Shown here in pieces: positions 34,982 to 44,331 of a stretch of DNA of 64,000 bases. Position numbers and translations under genes: made by a program. The DNA is taken from assembly GCF_000720765.1 (NCBI RefSeq), contig NZ_JODC01000005.1:1-64000 (forward strand), given 5' to 3'. The notes beneath the pieces were generated by a model that was not told the DNA's origin, searched no databases, and worked only from the letters and a program-made list of their open reading frames with translations. Source of the DNA: Streptomyces sp. NRRL S-646. Lineage in GTDB: Bacteria > Actinomycetota > Actinomycetes > Streptomycetales > Streptomycetaceae. Positions within the stretch are counted from its first letter, which is position 1. Each line of letters opens with the position of its first letter.

Positions 34982-35968
34982 GTGAGCCGCACCTCTCGCA
35001 CTCCTCGCCGCAGAACCGCACTCCTCGCCCTCCCCGCCGCCGTCCTGCTCGCCCTGGTCCCGGGCACGGCGTCGGCGTACCCCAATCCCGGCACGGTCAC
35101 CGGCTCCACGGTCGTCCACGACCCGACGATGATCCGCACCTCGTCCGGGCAGTACCTGCTCTACGCCACCGGTGGCGGGCTCGCCAACAAGAAGTCCAGT
35201 GACCGCATCGCCTTCAGCGCGGGCGGCGACGCCTTTTCCAGCAGGCCGAGCTGGTGGAGCAACTACTCCTCCGTGCCGGAGGCCTGGGCCCCCGACATCT
35301 CGAACCACGGCGGCAAGTACCTGCTGTACTACGCCGTCTCGAAGTTCGGCTCGAACACCTCGGCCATCGGCCTTGCCACCTCCACCACCGGACAGCCGGG
35401 CAGCTGGACCGACCAGGGCATCGTCTACACGTCCAGCTCCGCCAGCGACTACAACGCCATCGACCCGACCCTGTTCGTCGACAGCGACGGCAAGTGGTGG
35501 CTGTCCTTCGGGAGCTGGTGGACGGGCATCAAGATGATCCAGATCAACCCGTCCACCGGGAAGCAGCTCAGCTCCAACACCACCCGGTACTCGATCGCCT
35601 CCCGCCCCACCGGGACCAAGGCCGTCGAGGCGCCGTACATCGTGAAGCGGAACGGCTACTACTACCTCTTCGCCTCGTACGACGTCTGCTGCCAGGGCAC
35701 CAGTTCGACGTACAAGGTGAAGGTCGGGCGTGCCACCAGTGTCACCGGGCCGTACTACGACAAGAGCGGCGTCGCGATGACCAACAACGGCGGGACGCCC
35801 GTGCTGGAGTCCCACGGCAGCGTCATCGGCCCTGGCGGTCAGTCCATCATGAACGACACCGACGGTGACCTGATCGTCTACCACTACTACGACGGCAACG
35901 ACAACGGCACGCCCAAGCTGGGCATCAACTTGCTGAGCTGGAGCACGGGTTGGCCGGTCGCATATTGA
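34982..35968 (+). CDS. Secreted arabinan endo-1,5-alpha-L-arabinosidase-type GH43 (second copy)
   Basis: 328 aa from GTG 34982 with TCAAGGAGCGTCAGC upstream. The signal peptide ends near residue 32 (ALLALPAAVLLALVPGTASA). The catalytic triad is D47 (VVHDPTM), D161 (YNAIDPT) and E216 (KAVEAPY). It shares long stretches with the GH43 at 20985 (YYYLFASYD, CCQG, STYK, VGRATSVTGPYYD, SHG, GPGGQS). Single-gene unit with its own copy of the arabinan promoter, so the two extracellular enzymes are probably induced together and may differ in chain-length or branching preference. Confidence 0.92.
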   Translation: MSRTSRTPRRRTALLALPAAVLLALVPGTASAYPNPGTVTGSTVVHDPTMIRTSSGQYLLYATGGGLANKKSSDRIAFSAGGDAFSSRPSWWSNYSSVPEAWAPDISNHGGKYLLYYAVSKFGSNTSAIGLATSTTGQPGSWTDQGIVYTSSSASDYNAIDPTLFVDSDGKWWLSFGSWWTGIKMIQINPSTGKQLSSNTTRYSIASRPTGTKAVEAPYIVKRNGYYYLFASYDVCCQGTSSTYKVKVGRATSVTGPYYDKSGVAMTNNGGTPVLESHGSVIGPGGQSIMNDTDGDLIVYHYYDGNDNGTPKLGINLLSWSTGWPVAY

Positions 35969-35985
35969 CGCCGGGTCGGGCCACG

Positions 35986-36037
35986 CGCCTTCAGGGGCGC
36001 GGGGAACTGCGCGATCAGCCACGACGAACTCGCACCC
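35986..36037 (+). repeat. Dispersed repeat, copy C
   Basis: GCGCCTTCAGGGGCGC (imperfect palindrome) then GGGGAACTGCGCGATCAGCC. It fills the gap between the convergent arabinanase and aminotransferase genes, where its hairpin could end both transcripts. Confidence 0.75.
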
Positions 36038-36064
36038 GGCTGCCGCGCAGCACCTCTGTGGCGA

Positions 36065-37720
36065 TCAGCCGGCTTGGCCCATGCCCGCCGCGTTCGGCCA
36101 GCTCTGGGCGTTCGGCCAGCCGGTCGCCGGGGCCGGGGTGAGGCCCGGGGGGACCGGGCCGGTGGTGCCCCGTACCTGGGCCGCCGTCAGGCCGCCGCGG
36201 GCCGGGACGCCGGGTGGGGTCGGGCCGGGGGCCGGAGCGGGCACCGGGGTGGGCACCGGGGTGGGCATCGGCGTCGGGGCCGGTACTGGAGCCGGCACCG
36301 GCTGCTGCATGGGGGCCGGGGTGGGCTGCATCGGTGCCTGGGCCGGGAAGCCGACCGGCTGCGGGGCCGCCTGGGCCGCCGTGGGCATCGGGGCCTGCGC
36401 CGCCGCCGGCATCGACATCGACATCGGCATGGGCATGGGCATGGGCATGGGCATCGGCATCCCGCCCCCCGCGACCGAACCGTCGGCGGCCATCGCCGCG
36501 AGCGGGGCGCCCGCCCCGTTGGTGGCGCTGACCAGGCGGTCCACGGCCGCCGTACCCGAGCTGTAGCTGGTCCCGGTGCTCAGCTCGGGTACGGCGGCTC
36601 CCCTCCTGGTCCCGTAGAGCACCTGTTCCAGGCCGGACACCAGGCGACGCACATCCACCTGGGGGCGCACCACGAGTCGCAGGAAGCGGCTGGACGAACC
36701 GATCTTGTTGCCGCACTCGCGGACCAGGATCCGGTGCTCGGTGAGCATCCGGTCCCGGACCACGGTGCCTTCGGCGCCCACGGGGAGGCGTACGAAGAGG
36801 AAATTGCCCTGGGAGGGGTAGACCGTGAGGCCGGGGAGTGCCGAGAGCTGGCTGGCCATGTCCAGGCGGTCGCGACGCACCTGGTGGAGGCTCTGCGCGT
36901 ACTCGGCGCCGTGCTCCTTGAGCATGAACACCACGTACTCGGCGAAGGAGTTGAGGTTCCACTTCGGGAGCATGGAGCGGACGCGGCCGGCCAGGGCCGG
37001 GTTGGCGACCAGGTAGCCGAAACGTATGCCGTGCAGGCCGAAGTTCTTGCCGAGGCTGCGTAGCACGACGACGTTCGGGCGGATCATCGCCTCCTGGACG
37101 ACCGACGGTTCGGCCTCGGCGTCCGCGAACTCGAGGAACGACTCGTCGATGACGATCAGGTCCAGGTCGGCCATCGCGTCCATGAACTGCACGAGGGCCT
37201 GCTTGTGCAGGAAGCCGCCATCGGGGTTGTTCGGGTTGCAGATGACGGCGACCCGGGTACCGCGGGCCCGGATGAACTCGGCGTACTTGGCGAGGTCCAG
37301 GGCGAAGCCGCTGGACTCCTGCAGCGGGAACATGTCGACCCGCTTGCCGGTCTCCATCGGCTGGTCGGTCCAGCGGCCGAAGGTGGGGACGGGGATGGCG
37401 AGGGACTCTCGGACCATCAGGTGGTCGATCCAGGTGATCAGTTCGGTCGAGCCGTTGCCCATCGCCACGCACTGCGGCGGAAGCTGCAGCAGGTTGCACA
37501 GCTCGGCGGTGATCGTGTCGGCGCTGCTCGGGTAGTACGTGACGATGTCGCGCAGCCGGGCGGACATGTCGTCGAACATCGCCGGGGTGGGGAAGTACGG
37601 GTTGCAGGGGATGCAGAAGTCCACGGGGCCGGTCCCGTCGCCGCCCTGCCGTGTCAACGCCGCCATCGACGGGCTGTGTGCCGCGTTGCTGCGGAACAGC
37701 GAGGTGACGTTGTCGGCCAT
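36065..37720 (-). CDS. Class I/II PLP aminotransferase (HisC-like) with Met/Pro repeat tail
   Basis: 551 aa from ATG 37720 (CGGAGGTTCC upstream). Residues 1-375 are a fold-type I aminotransferase: CNPNNPDGG (161-169), IDESFLEF (191-198), and the PLP-binding K225 in LRSLGKNFGLHGIRFGY. The closest visible resemblance is to histidinol-phosphate aminotransferase or CobC-type enzymes. The last 175 residues are a disordered tail of Ala, Pro, Gly and Met with an MPMPMPMPMPMPMSMSMP run, encoded by a hexanucleotide repeat. The tail is unusual for a metabolic aminotransferase, and its length may vary between strains. No biosynthetic neighbours; substrate unknown. Confidence 0.85.
   Translation of the reverse strand: MADNVTSLFRSNAAHSPSMAALTRQGGDGTGPVDFCIPCNPYFPTPAMFDDMSARLRDIVTYYPSSADTITAELCNLLQLPPQCVAMGNGSTELITWIDHLMVRESLAIPVPTFGRWTDQPMETGKRVDMFPLQESSGFALDLAKYAEFIRARGTRVAVICNPNNPDGGFLHKQALVQFMDAMADLDLIVIDESFLEFADAEAEPSVVQEAMIRPNVVVLRSLGKNFGLHGIRFGYLVANPALAGRVRSMLPKWNLNSFAEYVVFMLKEHGAEYAQSLHQVRRDRLDMASQLSALPGLTVYPSQGNFLFVRLPVGAEGTVVRDRMLTEHRILVRECGNKIGSSSRFLRLVVRPQVDVRRLVSGLEQVLYGTRRGAAVPELSTGTSYSSGTAAVDRLVSATNGAGAPLAAMAADGSVAGGGMPMPMPMPMPMPMSMSMPAAAQAPMPTAAQAAPQPVGFPAQAPMQPTPAPMQQPVPAPVPAPTPMPTPVPTPVPAPAPGPTPPGVPARGGLTAAQVRGTTGPVPPGLTPAPATGWPNAQSWPNAAGMGQAG
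36408..36461. repeat. Hexanucleotide repeat GGCATG/GGCATC, nine units
   Basis: Nine consecutive in-frame hexamers (GGCATC, GACATC twice, GGCATG four times, GGCATC twice) encode the Met-Pro/Met-Ser run in the aminotransferase tail. Slippage would change the tail length by two residues without a frameshift. Confidence 0.9.
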
Positions 37721-37900
37721 GGAACCTCCGTATGGGGCGGGCCCGGCAGGGACGACCGGGCCCGTCGCGTTTGGGTGGCCCGCGCGGGGGAGCACGGGCC
37801 GCCCTTAGATACGGGGTCAGGGGTGGCGTTGTTCAACGCGTGTGAAAGAGGTGTGACTTCGGGAACCAAGCCCGCACTTCCCACGTCCCGGGCGCCGTTC

Positions 37901-37980
37901 GCGCCCCTGAAGGGGCGCGGGGCTGCGGTCGATGTGCGGCTCCGCCGCGTGGGCGCGACCAGCCACAACCGGCCCGCAGC
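37901..37980 (+). repeat. Dispersed repeat, copy D (full length)
   Basis: GCGCCCCTGAAGGGGCGC then GGGGCTGCGG, TGTGCGGCTCCGCCGCGTGG and GCGCGACCAGCCACAACCGG. The closest relative of copy A. Lies in the 285-bp gap between the aminotransferase start and the galM stop and may act as a terminator for galM. The rest of the gap shows no gene. Confidence 0.85.
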
Positions 37981-38005
37981 TCCCCACGGTCTGACCAGCG
38001 GAGCG

Positions 38006-39052
38006 CTAGGCGCTGAACGTATGCACCGTCCTGGTGCGATACGTCTGTCCCGGCCGCAGCACCGTCGACGGGAAGTTCGCCTGGTTCGGCGAGTCCGGGA
38101 AGTGCTGGGTCTCCAGGCACAGGGCGTCCCCCTGGCGGTAGCTGCGGCCGCCGGTGCCGGTCAGGGTGCCGTCGAGGAAGTTGCCGGAGTAGAACTGCAG
38201 GCCCGGCTGGTCGGTGGCGATTTTCAGGGTGCGGCCGGAGCGCGGGTCGCGCAGGGTGGCGACGTGCTCGGGCTTGGACGTGATGCCCTTGTCCAGGACC
38301 CAGTTGTGGTCGTAGCCCTTGGCCTGCACCTGCTGGACGTGGCCGTCGCGGATGTCGCGGCCGATCGCCTTGGTCCTGCGGAAGTCGAAGGGGGTGCCGG
38401 CGACCGTCGCCAGTTCCCCGGTGGGGATCAGGCCCGTGTCGGTGGGCGTGTAGCGGGACGCCTCGATCGTGAGCTCGTGGTCCTCGATGGTGCCGCTGCC
38501 CTCGCCGGCCAGGTTCCAGTAGACGTGGCTGGTGAGGTTGACGACCGTGGCCTTGTCGGTGGTGGCCTCGTAGTCGATGATCCAGTCGCCGTGCCTGGTG
38601 AGCGTGTACGTCACCTTCGCCTTGAGGGTGCCGGGGTAACCCATCTCGCCGTCGACGCTGGTGCGGTGCAGCACCAGGCCGACGTCGGAGCCCTCGGCGA
38701 ACGGCTCGACGTCCCAGATGTGCTTGTCGAAGCCCTGCGTTCCGCCGTGCAGGCTGTTGACGCCGTCGTTCACGGACAGCTGGTAGGTCTCGCCGTCGAG
38801 GGTGAACCGGCCCTCGGCCATGCGGTTGCCGTAGCGGCCGATCAGGGCGCCGAAGTACGGGGTCCTGGCGACGTAGTCGTCGATGTTGTCGAAGCCGAGG
38901 GAGACGTTGGCGTAGCGGCCCTTGCGGTCCGGGATCTCCAGACCCTGGACGACACCGCCCCAGTCGAGGACCTGCAGCCGGGTGCCGCCGTTCTCCAGCG
39001 ACCAGCGGTGGACCTTGGTGCCGTCGGCGAGCTTGCCGAAGAGCGATTTCAC
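38006..39052 (-). CDS. galM: Aldose 1-epimerase
   Basis: 348 aa, standard GalM length. The catalytic His lies in NLTSHVYWNL and the catalytic Glu in CLETQHFPDSPNQ; GRYGNRMAEGRFTLDG and SLHGGTQGFDK are family motifs. It interconverts alpha and beta anomers of galactose and other aldoses in the cytoplasm. GTG 39052 is chosen because the preceding frame runs through a terminator hairpin (39080-39103); GGGAGGGAGAG lies about 9 nt upstream. It follows the mmsB gene in the same direction, so some read-through from the sugar transporter operon may feed it. Confidence 0.92.
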   Translation of the reverse strand: MKSLFGKLADGTKVHRWSLENGGTRLQVLDWGGVVQGLEIPDRKGRYANVSLGFDNIDDYVARTPYFGALIGRYGNRMAEGRFTLDGETYQLSVNDGVNSLHGGTQGFDKHIWDVEPFAEGSDVGLVLHRTSVDGEMGYPGTLKAKVTYTLTRHGDWIIDYEATTDKATVVNLTSHVYWNLAGEGSGTIEDHELTIEASRYTPTDTGLIPTGELATVAGTPFDFRRTKAIGRDIRDGHVQQVQAKGYDHNWVLDKGITSKPEHVATLRDPRSGRTLKIATDQPGLQFYSGNFLDGTLTGTGGRSYRQGDALCLETQHFPDSPNQANFPSTVLRPGQTYRTRTVHTFSA

Positions 39053-39079
39053 CGGTTCTGTCTCTCCCTCCCATGGGAA

Positions 39080-39103
39080 GGGCCCCGCCTCACGGCGGGG
39101 CCC
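39080..39103 (-). terminator. Hairpin between mmsB and galM
   Basis: Perfect arms GGGCCCCGCC (39080-39089) and GGCGGGGCCC (39094-39103), loop TCAC. Placed 18 bp after the mmsB stop; it would end or attenuate the chvE-mmsAB transcript before galM. Confidence 0.75.
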
Positions 39104-39120
39104 GATCCGGTCACTCCGGT

Positions 39121-40368
39121 CTACGAGCCGGACTTGCGCTTGTTCCACACGTCGAACCCGACCGCGGCCAGCAGGGCGAGGCCCTTGATGACCTGCTGCC
39201 AGTCGGTGCCGACGCTGAGGAGGTTCATGCCGTTGTTCAGCACACCGAGGACGAGACCACCGATGATCGCGCCGAGGACGGTACCCACACCGCCGCTCAT
39301 GGACGCGCCACCGATGAACGACGAGGCGATCGCCTCAAGTTCGAAGTTCAGGCCCGCCTTCGGAGAGGCCGCGTTCAGACGGGCGGCGACCACCAGACCC
39401 GCCAGGGCCGCGAGCACGCCCATGTTCAGGAAGACAAGGAAGGTGACCTTCTTGTCCTTGACGCCGGACAGCTTCGCCGCCGGCAGGTTGCCGCCGATCG
39501 CGTAGATGTGCCGGCCGAAGACCGCGTTGCGCATGACATAGCCGTAGCCGACCACCAGCACACCGAGGACGATCAGGATGATCGGCGCGCCCTGGTAGCT
39601 GGCAAGCAGCATCGTGACCGCGAGGACCGCCGCCGCGATGGCGACCAGCTTCAGGATGAACGCGTTGCGCGGCAGCACGTCCAGCGAGAACTCCTGCTCG
39701 CGCTTGCGGTCCCGCACCTCCTGGTAGACCGCGAAGGCCAGCAGGACGAAGCCCAGCAGCAGCGTGAGGTTGTGGTAGTTGGTGTTCGGGCCGACCTCTG
39801 GCAGGAAGCCGTTGCCGAGCTTCTGCAGACCGTTCGGGAACGGGCCGAGGGTCTGGCCCTGCAGGAAGATCTCCGTCAGACCGCGGAAGAGCAGCATGCC
39901 CGCGAGGGTCACGATGAACGACGGTATGCCGAAATACGCGATCAGGAACCCTTGCACCGCACCCGCGGCCGCCCCCACCACCAGACACAGCACCAGCGCG
40001 ACCGGCCACGCCACCCCGTGCTGCACGGTCAGCACGGCCGCGAACGCGCCCACGAAGGCGGTCAGCGAACCGACCGACAGATCGATGTGACCCGCGATGA
40101 TCACCAGCATCATGCCGATCGCGAGGATCAGGATGTAGCTGTTCTGCAGTACCAGGTTGGAGACATTGCGCGGCAGCAGCAGGTTGCCGCCGGTCCACAC
40201 CTGGAACAGCACCACGATCAGGCCGAGCGCGATCAGCATGCCGTACTGCCGCATGTTGCGGCGCAGACCGCCCAGCATCAGCTGCAGCAGGTTCTCGCCG
40301 GAGGCCGACCCCCCGCTCTTCCCGGGCGGCGCCGAGGCCGGGACCTTGTCCGTCACATCCGTGCTCAT
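39121..40368 (-). CDS. mmsB: Monosaccharide ABC transporter permease
   Basis: 415 aa with about ten transmembrane helices. Carries the CUT2 permease signatures [33 protein letters not shown] and [22 protein letters not shown] 40368 overlaps the ATPase gene stop (ATGA). Channel subunit of the MmsAB/ChvE importer for galactose, arabinose or related monosaccharides. Confidence 0.93.
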   Translation of the reverse strand: MSTDVTDKVPASAPPGKSGGSASGENLLQLMLGGLRRNMRQYGMLIALGLIVVLFQVWTGGNLLLPRNVSNLVLQNSYILILAIGMMLVIIAGHIDLSVGSLTAFVGAFAAVLTVQHGVAWPVALVLCLVVGAAAGAVQGFLIAYFGIPSFIVTLAGMLLFRGLTEIFLQGQTLGPFPNGLQKLGNGFLPEVGPNTNYHNLTLLLGFVLLAFAVYQEVRDRKREQEFSLDVLPRNAFILKLVAIAAAVLAVTMLLASYQGAPIILIVLGVLVVGYGYVMRNAVFGRHIYAIGGNLPAAKLSGVKDKKVTFLVFLNMGVLAALAGLVVAARLNAASPKAGLNFELEAIASSFIGGASMSGGVGTVLGAIIGGLVLGVLNNGMNLLSVGTDWQQVIKGLALLAAVGFDVWNKRKSGS

Positions 40369-41915
40369 CGGGTTACCTCTTTGTCCTTCGTCATCTGGCG
40401 CATCAGCACTTCCTGCGTGGCCTCGGCCCGCGGGACCTCACCCGTGAGCCGCCCGGCGGCCATGGTGTAGATGCGGTCGCACATACCGAGCAGCTCCGGC
40501 AGCTCGGAGGAGATGAAGACGACCGCCTTGCCCTCGGCGGCCAGCTGGTCGATGACCGTGTAGATCTCGTACTTGGCGCCCACGTCGATGCCGCGGGTCG
40601 GCTCGTCCAGGATCAGCACCTCGGGACCCGCGAAGATCCACTTGCTGAGGACGACCTTCTGCTGGTTGCCGCCGGAGAGCCGGCCCACCGTCTCGAAGAC
40701 CGTCGGTGCCTTGATGTTCATGGACTTGCGGAAGCGCTCGGAGACCTTGCGCTCCTCGTGCTCGTCGACCACACCGCGCTTCGCGACCTTGCCCAGGGCG
40801 GTCAGCGAGATGTTCCGGTTGATGTTGTCGATGAGGTTGAGGCCGTAGTGCTTGCGGTCCTCGGTGACGTACGCGATGCCGTGCTCGACCGCCTCCGCGA
40901 CGGTCTTCGTACGGATCTCCTTGCCGTCCTTGAGGACCGTGCCGCCCGCGTGCCGGCCGTAGCTGCGCCCGAAGACGCTCATGGCCAGCTCCGTGCGGCC
41001 CGCGCCCATCAGACCCGCGATGCCGACGATCTCCCCGCGCCGCACGTTGATCGACACGTCGTCGACCACCTTGCGCTGCTGGTCGATCGGGTGGTGCACC
41101 GTCCAGTTGCGGATCTCCAGCGCGGGTGCCGCCTCCAGCTCGCCCTCGTACGCGGTGCGTTCGGGGAAGCGGTGGTCGAGGTCGCGTCCGACCATGCCGG
41201 AGATGATGCGGTCCTCGGTGGTCTCCGCGGACTTCACATCGAGGGTCTCGATGGACCTGCCGTCGCGGATGATCGTCACCGAGTCGGCGACCCGCCGGAT
41301 CTCGTTCAGCTTGTGGGAGATGATGATCGAGGTGATGCCCTGCTTCTTCAACTCCAGCATGAGATCCAGGAGTTTGCCGCTGTCCTCGTCGTTCAGAGCC
41401 GCGGTCGGCTCGTCGAGGATGAGCAGCTTCACCTTCTTGGACAGCGCCTTCGCGATCTCCACCAGCTGCTGCTTGCCCACGCCGATGTCGGCGATCCGGG
41501 TCTCCGGGTGGTCGCTCAGACCCACCCGGCGCAGCAGCTCCGTGGCGTGCTTGAGCGTCTCGTTCCAGTTGATGAACCCGCCCGAGGCGTGTTCGTTGCC
41601 GAGGAAGATGTTCTCCGCGATCGACAGGAACGGCACCAGCGCCAGCTCCTGATGGATGATCACGATGCCGCGCTGCTCGCTCGCCCGGATGTCCTTGAAC
41701 TCGCAGGTCTCACCCTCGAAGAGGATGTCGCCCTCGTACGTGCCGTGCGGATGGACGCCGGAAAGCACCTTCATCAAGGTGGACTTCCCGGCGCCGTTCT
41801 CACCGCAGATGGCATGGACCTCGCCCTGACGGACGGTCAGCGTGACGTCCGACAGCGCTTTGACCCCGGGAAAGGTCTTGACGATCGAGCGCATTTCCAG
41901 GACGGGTCCCGCCAT
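40365..41915 (-). CDS. mmsA: Monosaccharide ABC transporter ATPase (two NBDs)
   Basis: 516 aa. The first nucleotide-binding domain has the Walker A GENGAGKS and LDEPTAAL; the second is the degenerate CUT2 type ([34 protein letters not shown]). ATG 41915 is used because AAAGGGC sits 6-7 nt before it; the ATG at 41930 would include that site in the coding region. Energises sugar import with MmsB and ChvE. Confidence 0.94.
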   Translation of the reverse strand: MAGPVLEMRSIVKTFPGVKALSDVTLTVRQGEVHAICGENGAGKSTLMKVLSGVHPHGTYEGDILFEGETCEFKDIRASEQRGIVIIHQELALVPFLSIAENIFLGNEHASGGFINWNETLKHATELLRRVGLSDHPETRIADIGVGKQQLVEIAKALSKKVKLLILDEPTAALNDEDSGKLLDLMLELKKQGITSIIISHKLNEIRRVADSVTIIRDGRSIETLDVKSAETTEDRIISGMVGRDLDHRFPERTAYEGELEAAPALEIRNWTVHHPIDQQRKVVDDVSINVRRGEIVGIAGLMGAGRTELAMSVFGRSYGRHAGGTVLKDGKEIRTKTVAEAVEHGIAYVTEDRKHYGLNLIDNINRNISLTALGKVAKRGVVDEHEERKVSERFRKSMNIKAPTVFETVGRLSGGNQQKVVLSKWIFAGPEVLILDEPTRGIDVGAKYEIYTVIDQLAAEGKAVVFISSELPELLGMCDRIYTMAAGRLTGEVPRAEATQEVLMRQMTKDKEVTR

Positions 41916-41954
41916 GGTGTGCCCTTTCAATCCGTAGGAATGGCCGGTCTGAGT

Positions 41955-41980
41955 GTCGATATGCGGCTCCGCCGCGTGGC
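41955..41980 (+). repeat. Fragment of the dispersed repeat, copy F
   Basis: GTCGATATGCGGCTCCGCCG then CGTGG matches the middle of copy D (GTCGATGTGCGGCTCCGCCG) without its palindromic head or its tail. Sits in the 85-bp gap between the chvE stop and the mmsA start. Confidence 0.6.
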
Positions 41981-42000
41981 CGACTCCACAGACAGGGGGA

Positions 42001-43107
42001 CTACTTCAGCTCGCCCGCCGTGTAGTAGCCGGTGTCGACCAGTTCCTTCGTGTAGTTGGTCTTGTCGACGCTCACCGGCTGCAGCAGCATGGCCGGGACG
42101 ACCTTGGTGCCGTTGTCGTACGTCTTGGTGTCGTTGACCTGCGGCTTCTTTCCGTTGAGAAGGTCGTCGACCATGCCCGCGGCGACGTCGGCGAGCTTGC
42201 GGGTGTCCTTGTAGACGGTCTGCGTCTGCTGGCCCGCGATGATCGACTTCACCGAGGCGAGCTCGGCGTCCTGGCCGGTGATGACCGGCAGCGGCTTGCT
42301 CTTGGAGCCGTAGCCGTCCGACTTCAGGGCGGCGAGGATGCCGATGGAGATGCCGTCGTACGGCGACAGGACCGCGTCGACCTTGGCGTTCCCGTACGTG
42401 GAGGTGAGGACGTCCTCCATGCGCTTCTGCGCCGTGGCGCCGTCCCAGCGCAGGGTGGTGACCTGGGTGAGCTTGGTCTGGCCGGACTTGACGACGAGCT
42501 TCTTCTTGTCGATGTACGGCTGCAGCACGCTCATCGCACCGTTGAAGAAGTACCTGGTGTTGTTGTCGTCGTTGGAGCCGGCGAACAGCTCGATGTTGAA
42601 CGGGCCCTTGCCCTTGTCCAGGCCCAGCTTCTGGACGATGTAGCCGGCCTGCAGCTGACCGACCTTCTCGTTGTCGAAGGACGCGTAGTAGTCCACGTTC
42701 TTCGTGCCCAGGATCAGGCGGTCGTAGGCGATCACCGGGATCTTGGCGTCCGCGGCCTGCTGCAGCACGTTGTTCAGCGACTTGTTGTCGATGGCCGCCA
42801 CGATCAGGCCCTTGACGCCCTGCGTGATCAGGTTCTCGATCTGCGAGACCTGCTGGTCGGGGTCGTCCTCGCCGTAGACCAGCTTGGTCTTGTAGCCCTT
42901 GGCCTGCAGGTCCTTGACGACGTTCTTGCCGTCGGCGATCCAGCGCTCGGAGGACTTGGTGGGCATCGCGATACCGATGGTGCCCCCCTTGGCGCTGCCC
43001 TTGTCCTCCTTGCTGCCGCCCTCGCTGCTCTGGCCGCAGGCGGACAGGGTCAGGGCGAGGGAGGCGGCTCCGGCGACGGCGGCGAGTGCGGCTCTGCGAG
43101 TGCGCAT
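42001..43107 (-). CDS. chvE: Monosaccharide-binding lipoprotein
   Basis: 368 aa from ATG 43107 (AAGGA 8 nt upstream; ATGs at 43113 and 43116 lie too close to that site). Lipobox LSAC, C24. Periplasmic-binding type I fold of the ChvE/XylF group: [76 protein letters not shown]. Binds a monosaccharide outside the membrane; ChvE homologues take galactose, arabinose, glucose or xylose. First gene of chvE-mmsA-mmsB. Confidence 0.93.
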   Translation of the reverse strand: MRTRRAALAAVAGAASLALTLSACGQSSEGGSKEDKGSAKGGTIGIAMPTKSSERWIADGKNVVKDLQAKGYKTKLVYGEDDPDQQVSQIENLITQGVKGLIVAAIDNKSLNNVLQQAADAKIPVIAYDRLILGTKNVDYYASFDNEKVGQLQAGYIVQKLGLDKGKGPFNIELFAGSNDDNNTRYFFNGAMSVLQPYIDKKKLVVKSGQTKLTQVTTLRWDGATAQKRMEDVLTSTYGNAKVDAVLSPYDGISIGILAALKSDGYGSKSKPLPVITGQDAELASVKSIIAGQQTQTVYKDTRKLADVAAGMVDDLLNGKKPQVNDTKTYDNGTKVVPAMLLQPVSVDKTNYTKELVDTGYYTAGELK

Positions 43108-43239
43108 GATCATCATCCTTGATGTGTGTGGGGCAGGCTCGGTCTGGCTGTGCAAGGACGCTTGGACGGCGGGTGCGGATGAGACCGAGGGGCGTGTGGG
43201 ATTCTGTTTGAGCCCGTCTTCTTTTGTGAAGGGGGCGTT

Positions 43240-43267
43240 GTTCGAACGTTATGCGGACGTGTCGAAC
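43240..43267. promoter_or_regulatory. Inverted repeat upstream of chvE
   Basis: GTTCGAACGT (43240-43249) and ACGTGTCGAAC (43257-43267) form an inverted repeat with one extra base, 133 bp before chvE and overlapping the stop of the TIM-barrel gene. It shares the TGTTCGAA half with the other sugar operators but not their 18-bp spacing. Confidence 0.45.
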
Positions 43268-44217
43268 CGCTTGAGCGTGCCGGGCAGCCGTGATCCGAGG
43301 GGCGCCATGTCGTCGTCGGCTCCGTGCCGTGCGAGCAGATCGAGGGCCAGCCGGCCGCGCCGGACGCGTTCCTTGGCGGTGGCGAGCGTCAGGTCCCGCA
43401 TGTGGTTGCCGTACGGGTAGATGCCGGGGGCCTTGGAGAGCCCGAACTTCAGATACAGCGGTGCGCCGCGCCGGATCAGCTCGGCGACCTCGTACATCCG
43501 GACATATCCCCCCAGGTCGTCGGGGGCCTCGATGTACATGTCCATGGGGGCGGCGGAGACCCGCCGGATCTCGGTGAGGTGATCCAGCGTCAGGTCGCTG
43601 GGCACGTTGATGGAGTCGCCGCCCAGGTTCTCGTACACCGCGTACGCGGCCGGGTTGACCGGACCGATCAGCGCCGAGACCTTCAGGGTCGTGTCGGCCG
43701 GGATGATGCCGGCGACGCGTGCGCGGTGCAGCGTCCACAGCACGCCCTCGTCGGCGACCAGGAGGCACTTGACGCCCAGCTCCGTCGCGCGGACGGCATC
43801 TTCGACGCACCCGGCGACGGCGTCGTGCCCGCGGGCGCGCAGTCCGGCCCCCCGCGAGTCGGTGCGCGTGGAACCGCCGATGTCCCAGGTGCCGCGCGGG
43901 CCGGTGAACAGGCAGAGTTCGATGTCGCGTTCGGCGGTCGCCTCGACCATCTCGGTGATCTCGGCATCGGTCAGCATCCAAATGCCGCTGCCCTGGCTGA
44001 TCCGGTGGATCGGCACATCGAGCCGCGAGGCCTCCTTCAGGACGACGGCCAGCGCTTCGGGACCCTCGCACGAGGGAATCTCGGTGCGCCAGCGGCCGCC
44101 GCCCGGGAAGGTGTGGGGCGAGGCGTCGGCGGGGGAGAGGTCGGGCGAGCCCAGGCCGAGGGCGGCGAGCGCCTGCTCACCGGGTCGACGGGCTGCCGGG
44201 GCGGAAGCGTCGGTCAC
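43249..44217 (-). CDS. Unidentified TIM-barrel-type enzyme, distantly U32-peptidase-like
   Basis: 322 aa, cytoplasmic, no signal. Alternating beta-alpha pattern with conserved-looking segments RISQGSGIWMLTDAEI, LCLFTGPRGTWDIGG, GVKCLLVADEGVLW, LIGPVNPAAYAVYENLGGDS followed by INVPSDL, MDMYIEAPDDLGGYVRM and LYLKFG. The last blocks resemble U32-type barrels, but no cysteine or metal set of a known enzyme can be assigned. The ATG is 15 bp downstream of a shared operator-like palindrome, and the genes on both sides handle sugars or acid sugars, so a step in that pathway (aldolase, isomerase or regulator) is inferred. Function not recognised. Confidence 0.7.
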   Translation of the reverse strand: MTDASAPAARRPGEQALAALGLGSPDLSPADASPHTFPGGGRWRTEIPSCEGPEALAVVLKEASRLDVPIHRISQGSGIWMLTDAEITEMVEATAERDIELCLFTGPRGTWDIGGSTRTDSRGAGLRARGHDAVAGCVEDAVRATELGVKCLLVADEGVLWTLHRARVAGIIPADTTLKVSALIGPVNPAAYAVYENLGGDSINVPSDLTLDHLTEIRRVSAAPMDMYIEAPDDLGGYVRMYEVAELIRRGAPLYLKFGLSKAPGIYPYGNHMRDLTLATAKERVRRGRLALDLLARHGADDDMAPLGSRLPGTLKRFDTSA

Positions 44218-44232
44218 AAGGTGTCCTTAGGG

Positions 44233-44250
44233 TGTTCGAGATTTCGGACG
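44233..44250. promoter_or_regulatory. Operator-like palindrome before the TIM-barrel gene
   Basis: TGTTCGAGATTTCGGACG matches TGTTCGAAATTTCGAACA at 15 of 18 positions. Located 16 bp before the ATG, a position that would block transcription or lie over the start site. Confidence 0.62.
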
Positions 44251-44283
44251 AAGTTCGCGGCTCAAGTCGTGCGGGGTTTGGGT

Positions 44284-44329
44284 GTACGCCGGTGCGGGAG
44301 CCGTCAGGTTCGCCCCCGCACCGGCGTAC
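44284..44329 (-). terminator. Hairpin after the dehydratase-dehydrogenase operon
   Basis: Perfect 15-bp arms GTACGCCGGTGCGGG (44284-44298) and CCCGCACCGGCGTAC (44315-44329), 16-nt loop, immediately after the dehydrogenase stop. No U-tract. Confidence 0.8.
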
Positions 44330-44331
44330 GG

